A DNA stretch of 64,000 bases from Polyangium jinanense (GCF_028435365.1 NZ_JAGTJJ010000024.1:1-64000); one strand, 5' to 3'; counted from the first letter of the stretch, positions 10,224-19,376 are shown. Numbers and translations: made by a program. Notes: generated from the letters alone by a model not told the origin.

Positions 10224-10649
10224 TCAGGCGCCTTCCTCTTCGCGCAGCATCTCCTCGATGCCTTCATGGTCGAGCCCGAGCGCCGCGCCGATCTCGTGGA
10301 TCATGGCCCGCTCCGCCTTCGAGATCGCGCCGTCGGCCGTGATCACGCCGATCGCCAGGCTCAACGCCACGCGGCAAGCGATGGGGCTGCCGAGCGTCTG
10401 CCGCGCGCCCTCGAGCAGCGCCGCCGTGCCCGAGGCCTTCCGCGCCGCGTCGAGCCGCGTGATGAGCTGCTCCAGTTGATCCGGCGTCACCTTGCGGTCC
10501 GTCAACGACTGCACGCTCCGCGCGAAATGACGCTTCTCGTCGGTGCCGAACCCGCCGTCGGCGTACGCAGCGAGGTACATGAGCTCGACGAGGGCCTCGA
10601 GCTTCGGTTCGTCGAGCGTGTGCGAGGATCGCAAGGAAATGGGCGCCAT
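10224..10649 (-). CDS. TerB-like (tellurite-resistance-fold) protein
   Basis: This 141-residue all-helical protein has the TerB pattern: LMYLAAYADGGFGTDEKRHF early and LAIGVITADGAISKAERAMI later, two Asp-containing helix-loop elements that can bind metal in this fold. No signal peptide or membrane span is present. TerB domains are found in many systems besides tellurite resistance, so no specific function is claimed. It precedes the kinase gene on the same strand, which suggests co-expression. Confidence 0.75.
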   Translation of the reverse strand: MAPISLRSSHTLDEPKLEALVELMYLAAYADGGFGTDEKRHFARSVQSLTDRKVTPDQLEQLITRLDAARKASGTAALLEGARQTLGSPIACRVALSLAIGVITADGAISKAERAMIHEIGAALGLDHEGIEEMLREEEGA

Positions 10650-10769
10650 GCCCCTTTCCTACACCGTCCTCGCCGAGGCCAAAAGTCCGCAAAAAAGGCC
10701 CCGGATGCCCCGGACGTCCCGAACGAGGAAAACCACCGGCGAGGGCGAGCCGTGTGTCATCCTTCGTGG

Positions 10770-11492
10770 ATGCGCCCCTTCCACCAAGGCGCCGCCTTCT
10801 TGACGGTCGGGACGCTCGCGCTCGCCGCCTGCGGCCCCGCGCCCACGCCGAAGGCCCCGCCAAGCGAGGATCTCGCGGCGCAGGACATGCCCGACATGGA
10901 AGCCTCCGCGGCGCCACCCGCGCCCGCGCCCGAGCCGCCCAAGCTGCGCCTGCCGTGCGCCGAGAACGATCTCGTGGGCTGCACGAACGGCTGCAACGAC
11001 GCGATCGTCGAGGACTGCGTCACGCTCGGCGCGATGTACATGCGCGGCGACGTCGTGCGCCCCGATCCGCCGCGGGCCATCGACCTCTTCCGCGGCGCCT
11101 GTACGAACGGCAGCGCGCGCGGCTGCATCAAGCTCGGCGACCTCTACCACGACGGCACGCTGAAGGACGATCCGACCGAGGAGGTCACGCTCTACCGCAA
11201 GGCCTGCGACGCCGGCGCGAACCGCGGCTGCCTCGCGGCCGGCAAGGCCTACCTGGAGGGGCGCGTCGTCGGCGTCGACCCGGTCTTCGCGGCGACGCTC
11301 TTCACCCGCGTCTGCGAGCGCGGCAACGCCGAGGCCTGCCTCGAGCTCGGCCGGCTCTACAATCGCGGCCACGGCGTGCGCAAGGATCCGGCCCGCGCGA
11401 CGGCGCTCTTCACGAAGGCCTGCCAGCTCGGGCTCGACGAGGGGTGTCTCACGGCCGATCCGTCGGGCGAGGTCGCGCCGCCGCGTCAGTAA
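10770..11492 (+). CDS. Sel1-repeat lipoprotein
   Basis: This 240-residue protein has a lipoprotein signal with lipobox LAAC, a Pro/Ala/Glu-rich spacer, and about four Sel1-like (TPR-type) repeats between residues 75 and 225. Each has the GxxY or GCIKLGDLYHDG style and an ACxxGxxxGC pair. Cysteines recur at fixed places in each repeat, as in the beta-lactamase HcpA-like Sel1 proteins, implying disulfides in the periplasm. The ATG at 10770 gives the signal peptide; reading further upstream only extends into the divergent gene. It probably acts as a protein-binding scaffold in the envelope; the partner is unknown. Confidence 0.85.
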   Translation: MRPFHQGAAFLTVGTLALAACGPAPTPKAPPSEDLAAQDMPDMEASAAPPAPAPEPPKLRLPCAENDLVGCTNGCNDAIVEDCVTLGAMYMRGDVVRPDPPRAIDLFRGACTNGSARGCIKLGDLYHDGTLKDDPTEEVTLYRKACDAGANRGCLAAGKAYLEGRVVGVDPVFAATLFTRVCERGNAEACLELGRLYNRGHGVRKDPARATALFTKACQLGLDEGCLTADPSGEVAPPRQ

Positions 11493-11519
11493 CCGCCTCG
11501 CGTGGTACGTTCGCCGGCG

Positions 11520-12242
11520 ATGAAGGCCATCGTTCTCGCCGGGGGAAAGGGCAGCCGTCTCAAGCCGTACACGGCGCTCATCCCGAAGCCGCTCATGCCG
11601 ATCGGCGAGCAGACCATCGTGGAGATCCTCCTCCGCCAGCTCGCGTTGTACGGCGTGAACGACGTGACCCTGTGCACGGGTCATCAGGCCGGCCTGATCG
11701 AGGCCGTGCTCGGCGAGGGCAGCCGCTACGGCGTCAAGCTGTCGTATCGGCGCGAGGAGCAGCCGCTCGGCACGATCGGGCCGCTCCGCGCGATCGCCCA
11801 CGAGTTGCCCGAGCGGTTCCTCGTGATGAACGGCGACATCCTCTGCGACCTCGATTTCGCCGAGCTCGCGAAGAGGAGCGCCGAGGCGAACGCGCCGCTC
11901 ACGGTCTGCGTCTTCGAGCGCGCCACGAAGATCGACCTCGGTGTGCTCGAGCTCGACCCCGAAGGGTCTGTCACGGGGTTCCGGGAAAAACCGACCTACT
12001 CGTTCTGGGTGAGCATGGGCATCTACGCGATGAGCCGCGAGACGCTCTTGCGCTTCGTGCCGGAAGGCGTGCCTTTTGGCTTCGATCAGCTCATGCACGC
12101 GCTGCTCGCGGCGCGGGTGCCGATCCAGACGCACCCGTTCCGCGGGCACTGGCTCGACATCGGGCGCAGCGACGACTTCGCCGAGGCGCAGGACGAGTTC
12201 GAGCGCAATCGCCCGCGTTATTTGCCCGAACCGAAGGCGTGA
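11520..12242 (+). CDS. Sugar-nucleotide (NDP-sugar) pyrophosphorylase
   Basis: This 240-residue protein belongs to the nucleotidyltransferase family that joins NTP and sugar-1-phosphate. The N-terminus KAIVLAGGKGSRL is the nucleotide-binding signature. PKPLMPIG carries the conserved Lys, VMNGDILCDLDF the metal-binding Asp, and FREKP the sugar-contact motif. The closing segment HWLDIGRSDDF is typical of mannose-1-phosphate guanylyltransferases or glucose-1-phosphate thymidylyltransferases. At 240 residues it lacks the C-terminal hexapeptide repeat domain. The substrate cannot be told from sequence alone. The ATG at 11520 starts the conserved core. Confidence 0.9.
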   Translation: MKAIVLAGGKGSRLKPYTALIPKPLMPIGEQTIVEILLRQLALYGVNDVTLCTGHQAGLIEAVLGEGSRYGVKLSYRREEQPLGTIGPLRAIAHELPERFLVMNGDILCDLDFAELAKRSAEANAPLTVCVFERATKIDLGVLELDPEGSVTGFREKPTYSFWVSMGIYAMSRETLLRFVPEGVPFGFDQLMHALLAARVPIQTHPFRGHWLDIGRSDDFAEAQDEFERNRPRYLPEPKA

Positions 12243-12392
12243 CGAGCCGGCACGGCCATACGTTCGCGGACAAACCAATCTTCGGCGGCCCCCTCGACGC
12301 GGACCTGCCTGGCCCCACGTGGAGGGTGGAAGCGGCGATGCGGCCGGCGGGGTTTTCCCCCGGGTGCTCGCCTGCTGGGAGGAGTGTCCGTC

Positions 12393-12596
12393 ATGGCACA
12401 GCAGAAAAACCAGGGGAACCAGGGCACCGAGGAGAAAGGCTCGATGACCGTGGAAGAGGCCGGCCGGATGGGCGGCCAGCGCGTGCGCGAGCTTGTCGAG
12501 GAGGGCAAGCAGGCTGAGGGCGAGCAGGGCGGAGGCGGAGAGTCGTCCGGCGGAAGCCAGCAGCAGCAGGGCGGCCGCGGAAGCCAGAACCGCTGA
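12393..12596 (+). CDS. Small hydrophilic stress-type (Em/KGG-like) protein
   Basis: This 67-residue, very hydrophilic Gln/Gly/Glu-rich protein carries MTVEEAGRMGGQRVREL, resembling the EEAGRKGGE motif of group 1 LEA/Em proteins and bacterial KGG stress proteins. No hydrophobic core is visible, so it is probably disordered. The start is the ATG at 12393, preceded by GGAGGAG with good spacing; a GTG at 12384 is less likely. It is followed by a strong terminator, which supports it as a real monocistronic gene. The role (desiccation or stress protection) is inferred only from the motif. Confidence 0.75.
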   Translation: MAQQKNQGNQGTEEKGSMTVEEAGRMGGQRVRELVEEGKQAEGEQGGGGESSGGSQQQQGGRGSQNR

Positions 12597-12619
12597 GTTT
12601 TTTTCGGGAACCTCCCCAC

Positions 12620-12663
12620 GCCCCACGAGGCGAGCCGCGGCGGCCCGCTTCGTGGGGCTTTTT
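12620..12663 (+). terminator. Rho-independent terminator
   Basis: A 13-bp stem (arms at 12620-12632 and 12646-12658, one G-T pair) is followed by TTTTT. It lies 23 bases after the small stress-protein gene and separates it from the convergent ileS gene. Confidence 0.9.
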
Positions 12664-12670
12664 GCGGGGT

Positions 12671-15600
12671 CTAGGCCCGCGCGATCGTCAGGACGAGCGC
12701 CTCGCCGTCGACGTTGAGCTCGCGCCGCTCGCCGGACACGGTGGAGGCGCCGATCTCGAACGAGCGGACCAACGCTTCGCGGGCGATCTCGTCTTGGGCC
12801 GCGCGCGTGACGCGGAGAACGCGTTCGCTGCCCTCGACCGCGAGCGCGATGCGGTCCGTGAAGCCGAGGGACAGGTCCTTCCGTAGGCCCTGCACGCGCG
12901 AGAGGATCTCGCGGGAGAGGCCGTCGTCGCGGAGCGCGTCCGTGAGCGCCGTGTGGAGCACGACGACGCCGGCCTTGCCGCCGGCCGCGGCGAAGTCCTT
13001 GCCGGCCTCGACGACGACCTCGATCTCCTCGGGCCCGAGCGAGACCCGCTCGCCGTCGAGCTCGATCTCGATGGCGCCGCGCGTGACGAGCTCGGTGCGG
13101 AGCTCGGCGGCGTTCGCCTTGGCGAGGACCTGCTTGGCGAGCTGCACCTTCTTGCCGAGCTTCGGCCCGAGGGCGCGGAAGTTCGGTTTGAGCACGTAAC
13201 GAACGGCCTCGCCTTCCTGCCCCGGCTCGAGGAAACGGACCTCCTTGACGTTGAGCTCCTCGGCGATGAGGGCCTCGTGCTGCGCGAGCGCGCGGCGCAT
13301 GGCCTGGTTCGAGACGATGACGTCGACGCGCGCGAGGGGCTGGCGGACCTTCAGCTTGTTCAGCGTGCGGACCTGGAGGCCGAGGCTGACGAGCTCGCGG
13401 ACGGCGCGCATCTCGGCGGCGAGGCCCTCGTCGATCGCGGCGAGATCGGGCTCGGGGTACCTCGTGAGGTGCACGCTCTCCGGTTGCGACGTGGTCCAGG
13501 GGCCGCGGACGAGCGTCTGGTAGAGCTCCTCGGCGATGAAGGGCGTGAACGGGGCCGTGAGGTGCGCGATGGCGACGAGGGCCTCGTACAGCGTGAAATA
13601 CGCGTCGCGCTTGTCGGCGAGGGCCTCGGCCGAGACGTTCTCCGCCGGCGACCAGAAGCGCGCGCGGCTGCGCCGAACGTACCAGTTCGAGAGCGCGTCC
13701 ACGAAGTCGACGAGCCGCTGCGCTGCCTCGTACAGGCGGTAATTGTCGAGGTGCTGCGTGACCTCGCGGGTCGTGAGGGCGAGCTCGGAGAGCAGCCAGC
13801 GGTCGAGCAGGCTGCGCTCGCGGGCCGGCCGGTAGCCCTCGCTCTTCGCGAGATCCGCGGGCGAAACGCCCTTCGCGTCGGGGTTTCCGCGGGCCGGATC
13901 GAAGCCGTCGATGTTCGCGTAGATCGCGAAGAACGACCACACGTTCCGGATCTTGATCGCGTACTCCTTCTGTGTCGCGCGCACGTTCGTGAGCGAGTGG
14001 CGCGTGTTCGTCCACGGGGGCGAGGACGCGTAGAAGAACCAGCGGAACGCGTCGGCGCCGGGCGCGGGCGTGGAAGGATCCTCGACGAAGACGCGGTGAT
14101 TCTGGGCGAGGCGCAACACGTCGTTCGGCATGACGCGGAGCGGCTCGGGCGCGGTCGCGAGGCCGAGGGCCTCGATGTCCGACGTGTGCATCACGATGAC
14201 GCGGCGCGGGAACTGGCCCATGCCCGACGTCGGCCGGAGCGTGATGTCGAGCGCCTCGTTCGGTCGATCCGCGCGGTAGAGTTTGACCTTGGTGCGGTCG
14301 CCCTGGAGATCGAGGCCCTCGTAGTCCTCGCGCGCGATGCGAGCGACTCCCTTCTGCACGGGCTGATCCTTCAGCGGATCCTGCGCGTCCGAGCAGACGG
14401 CGAACTCCATGCGGACGCGGTCGAGGATGACCTCGGGCGGCGTGTAATTGCCCTTCGACTTGCTCTCCTTCTTGCCCTCGCGATCCCCGACGTGCCCGAG
14501 CACCACGCAGGTCTGGTACGGGTGCGGAAAATTCCGGATGCGCGAGAGGCCCAGGGACTTCTGCGTCTCCTCGTCGAAGACGAGCGTCGAGATCATCAGC
14601 AGCGAGTAGAACCAGCCGCGGGTCTGATCGATCGCCTCGCTGATGAAGTCGGCCGGGAAGGCGCGGTCGAACTTCTCCTTCGACCCTTCCGCGTGCGGAA
14701 ATCCCCACTGCGCGAAGGGCATCGCGCCCGAGTCGAACCAGCAGTCGATGACCTCCGAGACGCGCCGGTACGTGCCGGGCTCGCCGGGCTTCTGGTAGGT
14801 GATCTTGTCGATCCAGGGCTTGTGCACGAGCAGGTGCTCGGCCGTCTTCGGATGCGCGCGGACGAGCTCGCGCTCGACCTCGGCGACGTTGTTGCCGGGC
14901 CTTTCGCGCAGCGTCTTCACCGAGTCGATGGCCTCCATCGCGCCCGTCTGGTCGTTCACCCAGATCGGCAGCGGCGTGCCCCAGTAGCGCTCGCGCGAGA
15001 GCGCCCAGTCGACGTTGTTCGCGAGGAAGTCGCCGAAGCGGCCCGTCTTGATGTGCTCGGGCAGCCAGTTGACCGTCTGGTTGTTCTCGATCGCCTTGTG
15101 GATCAGCGCGGTCGTGCGGATGTACCAGGCCGGGCGGGCGTACTGGATGAGCGGGTCCTCGTCGGCGCGCCAGCAGAACGGATACTCGTGGCGATAGTTC
15201 TCGGCGTGCACGAGCTTGCCCGCTTGCGCGAGGTCCTTCTGCAGGTCCTTGTCGGCGTCCTTCACCCAGCGGCCCGCGTACTTGCCCATCTCGTCGATGA
15301 ACGTGCCGTCGGGCTTCACGGCGCAGAACGGATCCTTCGGCGTCTTGCCCGCCGCAAGGAGCTGCCGATGGGCGCCGTAGTCGTCCTCGCCAAAGGCGGG
15401 CGCGACATGGACGATGCCCGTGCCGGCGTCGAGCGTGACGAAATCCGCCGCGATGACCGCGTGCACGGCCTCGTACGCCGCTGCCTCGGACGCGTAGAGG
15501 CCGAACGGCGGGACGTACTTCTTGCCGACGAGCGCCGATCCCTTGGTGGTCGAAAGAACCGGCAGATCCTTGCCGAGCTTCTTCGCGAGCGCCTCGCGCA

Positions 15601-16423
15601 GGCCCGCCGCCACGACGAGCTTCCGATCGCCCGCGTCGACGACCACGTAGTCGAAGTCCGCGCGGACCGCGGCGTACATGTTCGACGGCAAGGTCCACGG
15701 GGTCGTCGTCCAGACGCAGAGCGCCGTCGACGGATCCTCGACGAAGGGAAACGCGACGAAGACGCTGGGATCGTCGACGGTCTTGTAGCCCTGACCGACC
15801 TCGGCGCTGGAGAGCGCCGTGCCGCCCTGCGCCCACCACCAGACGACCTTGTGCCCCTGGTAGAGCAGGCCCTTCTCGTAGAGCTTCGCGAGCGCCCACC
15901 AGACGCTCTCGACGTAGCTCCGGTGGTACGTGACGTACGCGTCGGGCAGGTCGACCCAGAAGCCGATCTTGTCCGTCAGCTTCTCCCACGCATCCGTGTA
16001 GCGGAACACGCTCTCGATGCAGCGCGCCACGAAGGGCTCGACGCCGTACTTCTCGATGTCCGCCTTGCCGTGGATCCGCAGCTCTTTCTCGACCTCGACC
16101 TCGACCGGCAGGCCGTGCGTGTCCCAGCCTGCTTTGCGGGGCACGTCGTAGCCGCGCATGGTCTTGTAGCGAGGGAACACGTCCTTCACGGCGCGCGTGA
16201 GGACGTGGCCGTTGTGCGGCATGCCGTTCGCCGTCGGAGGACCCTCGTAGAAGACGAACGTGCCCTTCGATGGGCCCGTGGCGCGCGTCTCGGCCGAGAG
16301 CGTCTTCTGGAAGATGCCCTCCCTCTTCCAGAACGCGAGGATCTCGGCCTCGTCCCTCGGGAAATCGAGCTCGGGCCTTACGGTCTTGAAGAGGTTTTTC
16401 CGGGAAGAGTCGCGGCCTGACAT
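12671..16423 (-). CDS. ileS: Isoleucyl-tRNA synthetase with large insertion
   Basis: This 1250-residue class I synthetase charges tRNA-Ile. The HIGH motif is HNGH (70-73). The editing (CP1) domain contains TTPWTLPSN. The KMSKS motif reads KESKS (652-656), with Met replaced by Glu. The anticodon-binding region (FRWFFYASSPPW, NVWSFFAIYAN) is of the eukaryote/Thermus-like type 2 form. About 129 residues lie between KSKGN and GADAF, where about 12 are usual. The extra piece, roughly residues 660-788, is in frame, and codon use does not change. The ATG at 16423 starts the conserved N-terminus. A small lipoprotein gene lies 72 bases upstream on the same strand. Confidence 0.96.
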   Translation of the reverse strand: MSGRDSSRKNLFKTVRPELDFPRDEAEILAFWKREGIFQKTLSAETRATGPSKGTFVFYEGPPTANGMPHNGHVLTRAVKDVFPRYKTMRGYDVPRKAGWDTHGLPVEVEVEKELRIHGKADIEKYGVEPFVARCIESVFRYTDAWEKLTDKIGFWVDLPDAYVTYHRSYVESVWWALAKLYEKGLLYQGHKVVWWWAQGGTALSSAEVGQGYKTVDDPSVFVAFPFVEDPSTALCVWTTTPWTLPSNMYAAVRADFDYVVVDAGDRKLVVAAGLREALAKKLGKDLPVLSTTKGSALVGKKYVPPFGLYASEAAAYEAVHAVIAADFVTLDAGTGIVHVAPAFGEDDYGAHRQLLAAGKTPKDPFCAVKPDGTFIDEMGKYAGRWVKDADKDLQKDLAQAGKLVHAENYRHEYPFCWRADEDPLIQYARPAWYIRTTALIHKAIENNQTVNWLPEHIKTGRFGDFLANNVDWALSRERYWGTPLPIWVNDQTGAMEAIDSVKTLRERPGNNVAEVERELVRAHPKTAEHLLVHKPWIDKITYQKPGEPGTYRRVSEVIDCWFDSGAMPFAQWGFPHAEGSKEKFDRAFPADFISEAIDQTRGWFYSLLMISTLVFDEETQKSLGLSRIRNFPHPYQTCVVLGHVGDREGKKESKSKGNYTPPEVILDRVRMEFAVCSDAQDPLKDQPVQKGVARIAREDYEGLDLQGDRTKVKLYRADRPNEALDITLRPTSGMGQFPRRVIVMHTSDIEALGLATAPEPLRVMPNDVLRLAQNHRVFVEDPSTPAPGADAFRWFFYASSPPWTNTRHSLTNVRATQKEYAIKIRNVWSFFAIYANIDGFDPARGNPDAKGVSPADLAKSEGYRPARERSLLDRWLLSELALTTREVTQHLDNYRLYEAAQRLVDFVDALSNWYVRRSRARFWSPAENVSAEALADKRDAYFTLYEALVAIAHLTAPFTPFIAEELYQTLVRGPWTTSQPESVHLTRYPEPDLAAIDEGLAAEMRAVRELVSLGLQVRTLNKLKVRQPLARVDVIVSNQAMRRALAQHEALIAEELNVKEVRFLEPGQEGEAVRYVLKPNFRALGPKLGKKVQLAKQVLAKANAAELRTELVTRGAIEIELDGERVSLGPEEIEVVVEAGKDFAAAGGKAGVVVLHTALTDALRDDGLSREILSRVQGLRKDLSLGFTDRIALAVEGSERVLRVTRAAQDEIAREALVRSFEIGASTVSGERRELNVDGEALVLTIARA

Positions 16424-16495
16424 GGTCGGCTGCGCTTAGCACGTTTCGCCCCCGAAGGGCGTCGAGCACGCTCGCTTCCCACGTTTACAGGCCGT

Positions 16496-16789
16496 TCAGG
16501 GTGGCGCGGGGACCGGCGATCCCAGCTCGGCGAGCTCCTGCCGGGCGCGCTCGGCGAGGCGGCTCGAGGGGTAACGAGTGGCGAGGAAACGCAGCGTGGT
16601 GACGCGCGCCTCCTTGTCGCCCCGCTCGCGGAACTGCTCGGCGAGCTGATAGAGCGCGTCCTCGGGCGGCTCCTCCATGGCCTTCTCGGGATCGGGATCC
16701 CGCGCGCATTGAAAGGGGGCGGTGGCGAGGGCGCTGAGGGCGAGGGCCGCGATCGGCGCGCGAAGGAGCGGGAAGAGCACGGAGTGCAT
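16496..16789 (-). CDS. Small TPR-like lipoprotein
   Basis: This 97-residue protein has a hydrophobic signal segment (about 5-27) ending at a Cys (APFQC) that could be lipidated. The mature part has one TPR-like helical pair (LYQLAEQFRERGDKEARV and LRFLATRYPSSRLAERARQ), similar to the start of BamD/YbgF-type proteins. The ATG at 16789 is chosen because upstream codons in the frame look non-coding. It sits just upstream of ileS and might be co-transcribed. Confidence 0.6.
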   Translation of the reverse strand: MHSVLFPLLRAPIAALALSALATAPFQCARDPDPEKAMEEPPEDALYQLAEQFRERGDKEARVTTLRFLATRYPSSRLAERARQELAELGSPVPAPP

Positions 16790-17208
16790 CGTCGCCGGGC
16801 CGATTCCGCTGTCAACGATCCCGTGAGGCGGGTACGGCAGGGACGATGGTAGGTGGTCAGGCCAAACGGGGAGACCACCATTGAAATTGCGGCTGGTTCC
16901 GGATCGTTGCGTAACGGCGAACGTCACGCGCGGTATGGCGCGGCACGCGGGTCCGAGGAGCGGAGACCTCAGTTGAGGCCCGGGGTTGCTGCCGACAAGC
17001 CTCACTGGCATCGGGCGACGAACACGTTTTGGCCTGATTGTTTGTGGTCCGTCGCAGGCACAGTCCGTGTATAGGTAGGGCCATGTCTGCTGCCGCCGAA
17101 GACATACAGCGATGCGGCGGACATCTTCGGGTCACTCCAGGGCGACGCCTTGCGTCGAGCCTTCCTTTGGCGGACTCCGACACGAAAATCCGAGAGGTCA
17201 ATCACGCG
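16790..17208. other. Divergent intergenic region
   Basis: This 419-base region separates the small lipoprotein (minus) from the OmpA gene (plus). It holds a 7-bp inverted repeat (GGTGGTC 16852-16858, GACCACC 16873-16879) and a TATAGG near 17073 without a matching -35. Promoters for both genes are expected here, but I cannot place them. Confidence 0.5.
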
Positions 17209-19305
17209 ATGCGAACTTCCAAGGGATATAGGTGGCTGCTCTGCGCGGCAGCGCTGGGGTCGATCGCGGGCATCGCCGCGCCGGCAAGTGCGGACGATCT
17301 CGCCATCAACCGGTTCTACCCCGCCCCGGCCGGTGATCGGTTCTTCGGTGCTCAGTCGCCCTACGTGGCCGGCGATCTGACGCCCCACGCCGCGCTGATC
17401 GTCGACTACGCGCACAACCCCCTCGTGCTGCGCCGCCAGAGCGATGACGAGTCGCTCGGCTCGGTCGTGAGCAACCAGCTCTATTTGCACCTCAACGGAT
17501 CGTTTGCGCTGTTCGAGCGGCTGCTCGTCAACGTCGACGTGCCCGTCGCCCTCTACCAGAACGGCGAAAATCCCACGAACACGCTCGGCATCAGCTCGCC
17601 GAGCGGGGCCGATTTCGGCGACCTGCGCCTCGGCCTTCGCCTGCGCGTGCTCGGCGACTACGACAGCATCTTCCAGCTCGGCATCGGCGGCTACCTCTGG
17701 GTGCCGACGGGCACCGGCGCGTTCGTGACGGACGGCAATGTACGCGGCCTGCCCCAGGTGATCGTGGGCGGTAAGCACGACCGGTTCGTGTACTCGGTCG
17801 CCATCGGCCCGGAAATTCGCCCGGATCAGAACTACTTCGGCAACGCCCTGCTCGGCACGACGTTCGTGGCGGGCGGCGGCATCGGCTTCCTCCTCGGCGA
17901 GGAGCGAAACTTCCAGATCGGCCCCGAGTTCAACGTCGTCGCCTCGATGCGCGAGACGACGAGGCAGAGCCTCAACGCCGAGGCGCTCGTCGGCGCGAAG
18001 TATCGCTTCGCGGAGAACTTCGAGGCGGGCATCGCCGCCGGCCCCGGCCTCGCCTCCGGCATCGGTACGCCGGACTTCCGCGTCGTCGGATCGCTGGCGT
18101 ACACGCCGAAGTGGAAGGCGAAGGACACGGACGGCGACGGCATCGTCGACAAGGAGGACGCCTGCGTCGACGTGAAGGGCGTCAAGCACTCCGACCCGGC
18201 GAAGAACGGCTGCCCGGCGGATCGCGACAACGACACGATCCTCGACGTGCAGGACGCCTGCCCGGATCTCAAGGGCGTGGCGAACGCGGATCCGAAGAAG
18301 AACGGCTGCCCGCCCGACAGCGACGACGACGGGATCTACGACGACAAGGACGCCTGCCCGGACGTGAAGGGCGTGGCCGATCCGGATCCGGCGAAGAACG
18401 GCTGCCCGCCCGACAAGGACAAGGACGGCATCATCGACGCGCAGGACGCCTGCATCGACGTGCCCGGCGTGGCCGATCCGGATGCGAAGAAGAACGGCTG
18501 CCCGCCCGACAAGGACAACGACGGCGTGTACGACGCGCAGGACGCGTGCCCGGAGATCCCCGGCATCAAGACGAACGATCCGGCGACGAACGGCTGCCCC
18601 GGCGACACCGACGGCGACAAGATCCGCGACGACAAGGACGCCTGCCCGAACGAGAAGGGCGCCCCGGATCCGGATCCGAAGCAGAACGGCTGCCCGAAGG
18701 CGGTCCGCGTCACCGAGACCGAGGTCATCATCCTGCAGCAGGTGCAGTTCGACACGGCCAAGGCGACGATCCGCAAGGTCAGCGATTCGCTGCTCGACGA
18801 GGTCGCGGCCGTGCTCAACGAGCACCCGGAGCTCCTCAAGGTCGAGGTCCAGGGCCACACCGACAGCCGCGGCTCGAAGCAGCTCAACACGAAGCTCTCG
18901 CAGGCGCGCGCCGACGCGGTGAAGGCCGCGCTCGCCAAGCGCGGCGTGAGCGCCGATCGCCTCACGACGATGGGCTACGGCCCGGATCGGCCCGTGGGCG
19001 ACAACGCGTCGGAGGAGGGCCGCCAGGCCAACCGCCGCGTGCAGTTCGTCATCCTCGAGAAGAAGATGAAGGACGGCTCGATCAAGAAGTTCGAGCCCGT
19101 CGCGCCGCCCGCGCCGCCGCCCGCCGCGCCGAAGGGTGCTGCGCCGAAGGGTGCGGCTCCGGCCGCGCCGAAGGGCGCCGCTCCCGCGCCTGCGGCTCCG
19201 GCCCCGAAGGGTGCTGCTCCCGCGCCTGCGGCTCCGAAGGGCGCCGCGCCCGCGCCTGCCGCGCCCGCGCCGAAAAAGGTTGCACCGGCTCCCACCAAGA
19301 AGTGA
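17209..19305 (+). CDS. OmpA-family outer membrane protein with thrombospondin-3 repeats
   Basis: This 698-residue exported protein starts with a signal peptide (cleavage after PASA, about residue 29). Residues 30-300 look like an outer-membrane beta-barrel. Six calcium-binding TSP3-like repeats follow (about 305-498), each with Asp-rich DxDxDG loops, a DACP/DACVD turn and NGCP. The OmpA peptidoglycan-binding domain (about 500-620) carries QFDTAKATI, GHTDSRGS, LSQARADAVK and NRRVQF. The C-terminus is an Ala/Pro/Lys low-complexity tail (KGAAPAP). It probably links the outer membrane to peptidoglycan, as in many myxobacterial OmpA/TSP3 proteins. The ATG at 17209 follows GAGAGG and begins the signal peptide; an earlier start at 17083 is possible. 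Confidence 0.93.
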   Translation: MRTSKGYRWLLCAAALGSIAGIAAPASADDLAINRFYPAPAGDRFFGAQSPYVAGDLTPHAALIVDYAHNPLVLRRQSDDESLGSVVSNQLYLHLNGSFALFERLLVNVDVPVALYQNGENPTNTLGISSPSGADFGDLRLGLRLRVLGDYDSIFQLGIGGYLWVPTGTGAFVTDGNVRGLPQVIVGGKHDRFVYSVAIGPEIRPDQNYFGNALLGTTFVAGGGIGFLLGEERNFQIGPEFNVVASMRETTRQSLNAEALVGAKYRFAENFEAGIAAGPGLASGIGTPDFRVVGSLAYTPKWKAKDTDGDGIVDKEDACVDVKGVKHSDPAKNGCPADRDNDTILDVQDACPDLKGVANADPKKNGCPPDSDDDGIYDDKDACPDVKGVADPDPAKNGCPPDKDKDGIIDAQDACIDVPGVADPDAKKNGCPPDKDNDGVYDAQDACPEIPGIKTNDPATNGCPGDTDGDKIRDDKDACPNEKGAPDPDPKQNGCPKAVRVTETEVIILQQVQFDTAKATIRKVSDSLLDEVAAVLNEHPELLKVEVQGHTDSRGSKQLNTKLSQARADAVKAALAKRGVSADRLTTMGYGPDRPVGDNASEEGRQANRRVQFVILEKKMKDGSIKKFEPVAPPAPPPAAPKGAAPKGAAPAAPKGAAPAPAAPAPKGAAPAPAAPKGAAPAPAAPAPKKVAPAPTKK
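18121..18697 (+). repeat. Six tandem TSP3-coding repeats
   Basis: Six units of roughly 96 bases each encode the pattern DxDxDGxxDxxDACP...KNGCP. They lie inside the OmpA-family gene, and base identity between units is high. Confidence 0.85.
19105..19300 (+). repeat. Ala/Pro/Lys low-complexity coding repeat
   Basis: Repeated units code PKGAAPAPAA and variants at the C-terminal end of the OmpA-family protein. Near-identical bases between units suggest slippage or recent duplication. Confidence 0.7.
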
Positions 19306-19352
19306 CGGAAGCGGGGCGCTCGCGAAAGCGGGCGCTCCGTATCACCCGCGGT

Positions 19353-19376
19353 CCGGAGGCTCGAAAGGGCCTCCGG
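19353..19376 (+). terminator. Hairpin after OmpA-family gene, possible terminator
   Basis: Arms CCGGAGGC (19353-19360) and GCCTCCGG (19369-19376) form an 8-bp stem about 50 bases after the stop. Only a weak T-rich tail follows, so termination is uncertain. Confidence 0.4.

Noticed and set aside
10659..16469. A 1936-codon minus-strand frame across ileS and its neighbours
   Set aside because: Its Arg/Ala/Gly-rich translation is the out-of-frame shadow of ileS and crosses several plus-strand genes with clear motifs.
16810..16815. TGTCAA (TTGACA on the minus strand) as a promoter for the small lipoprotein
   Set aside because: The matching -10 would fall on the proposed start codon and does not resemble TATAAT.
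17073..17078. TATAGG as the -10 of the OmpA-family gene
   Set aside because: No acceptable -35 lies 15-19 bases upstream.
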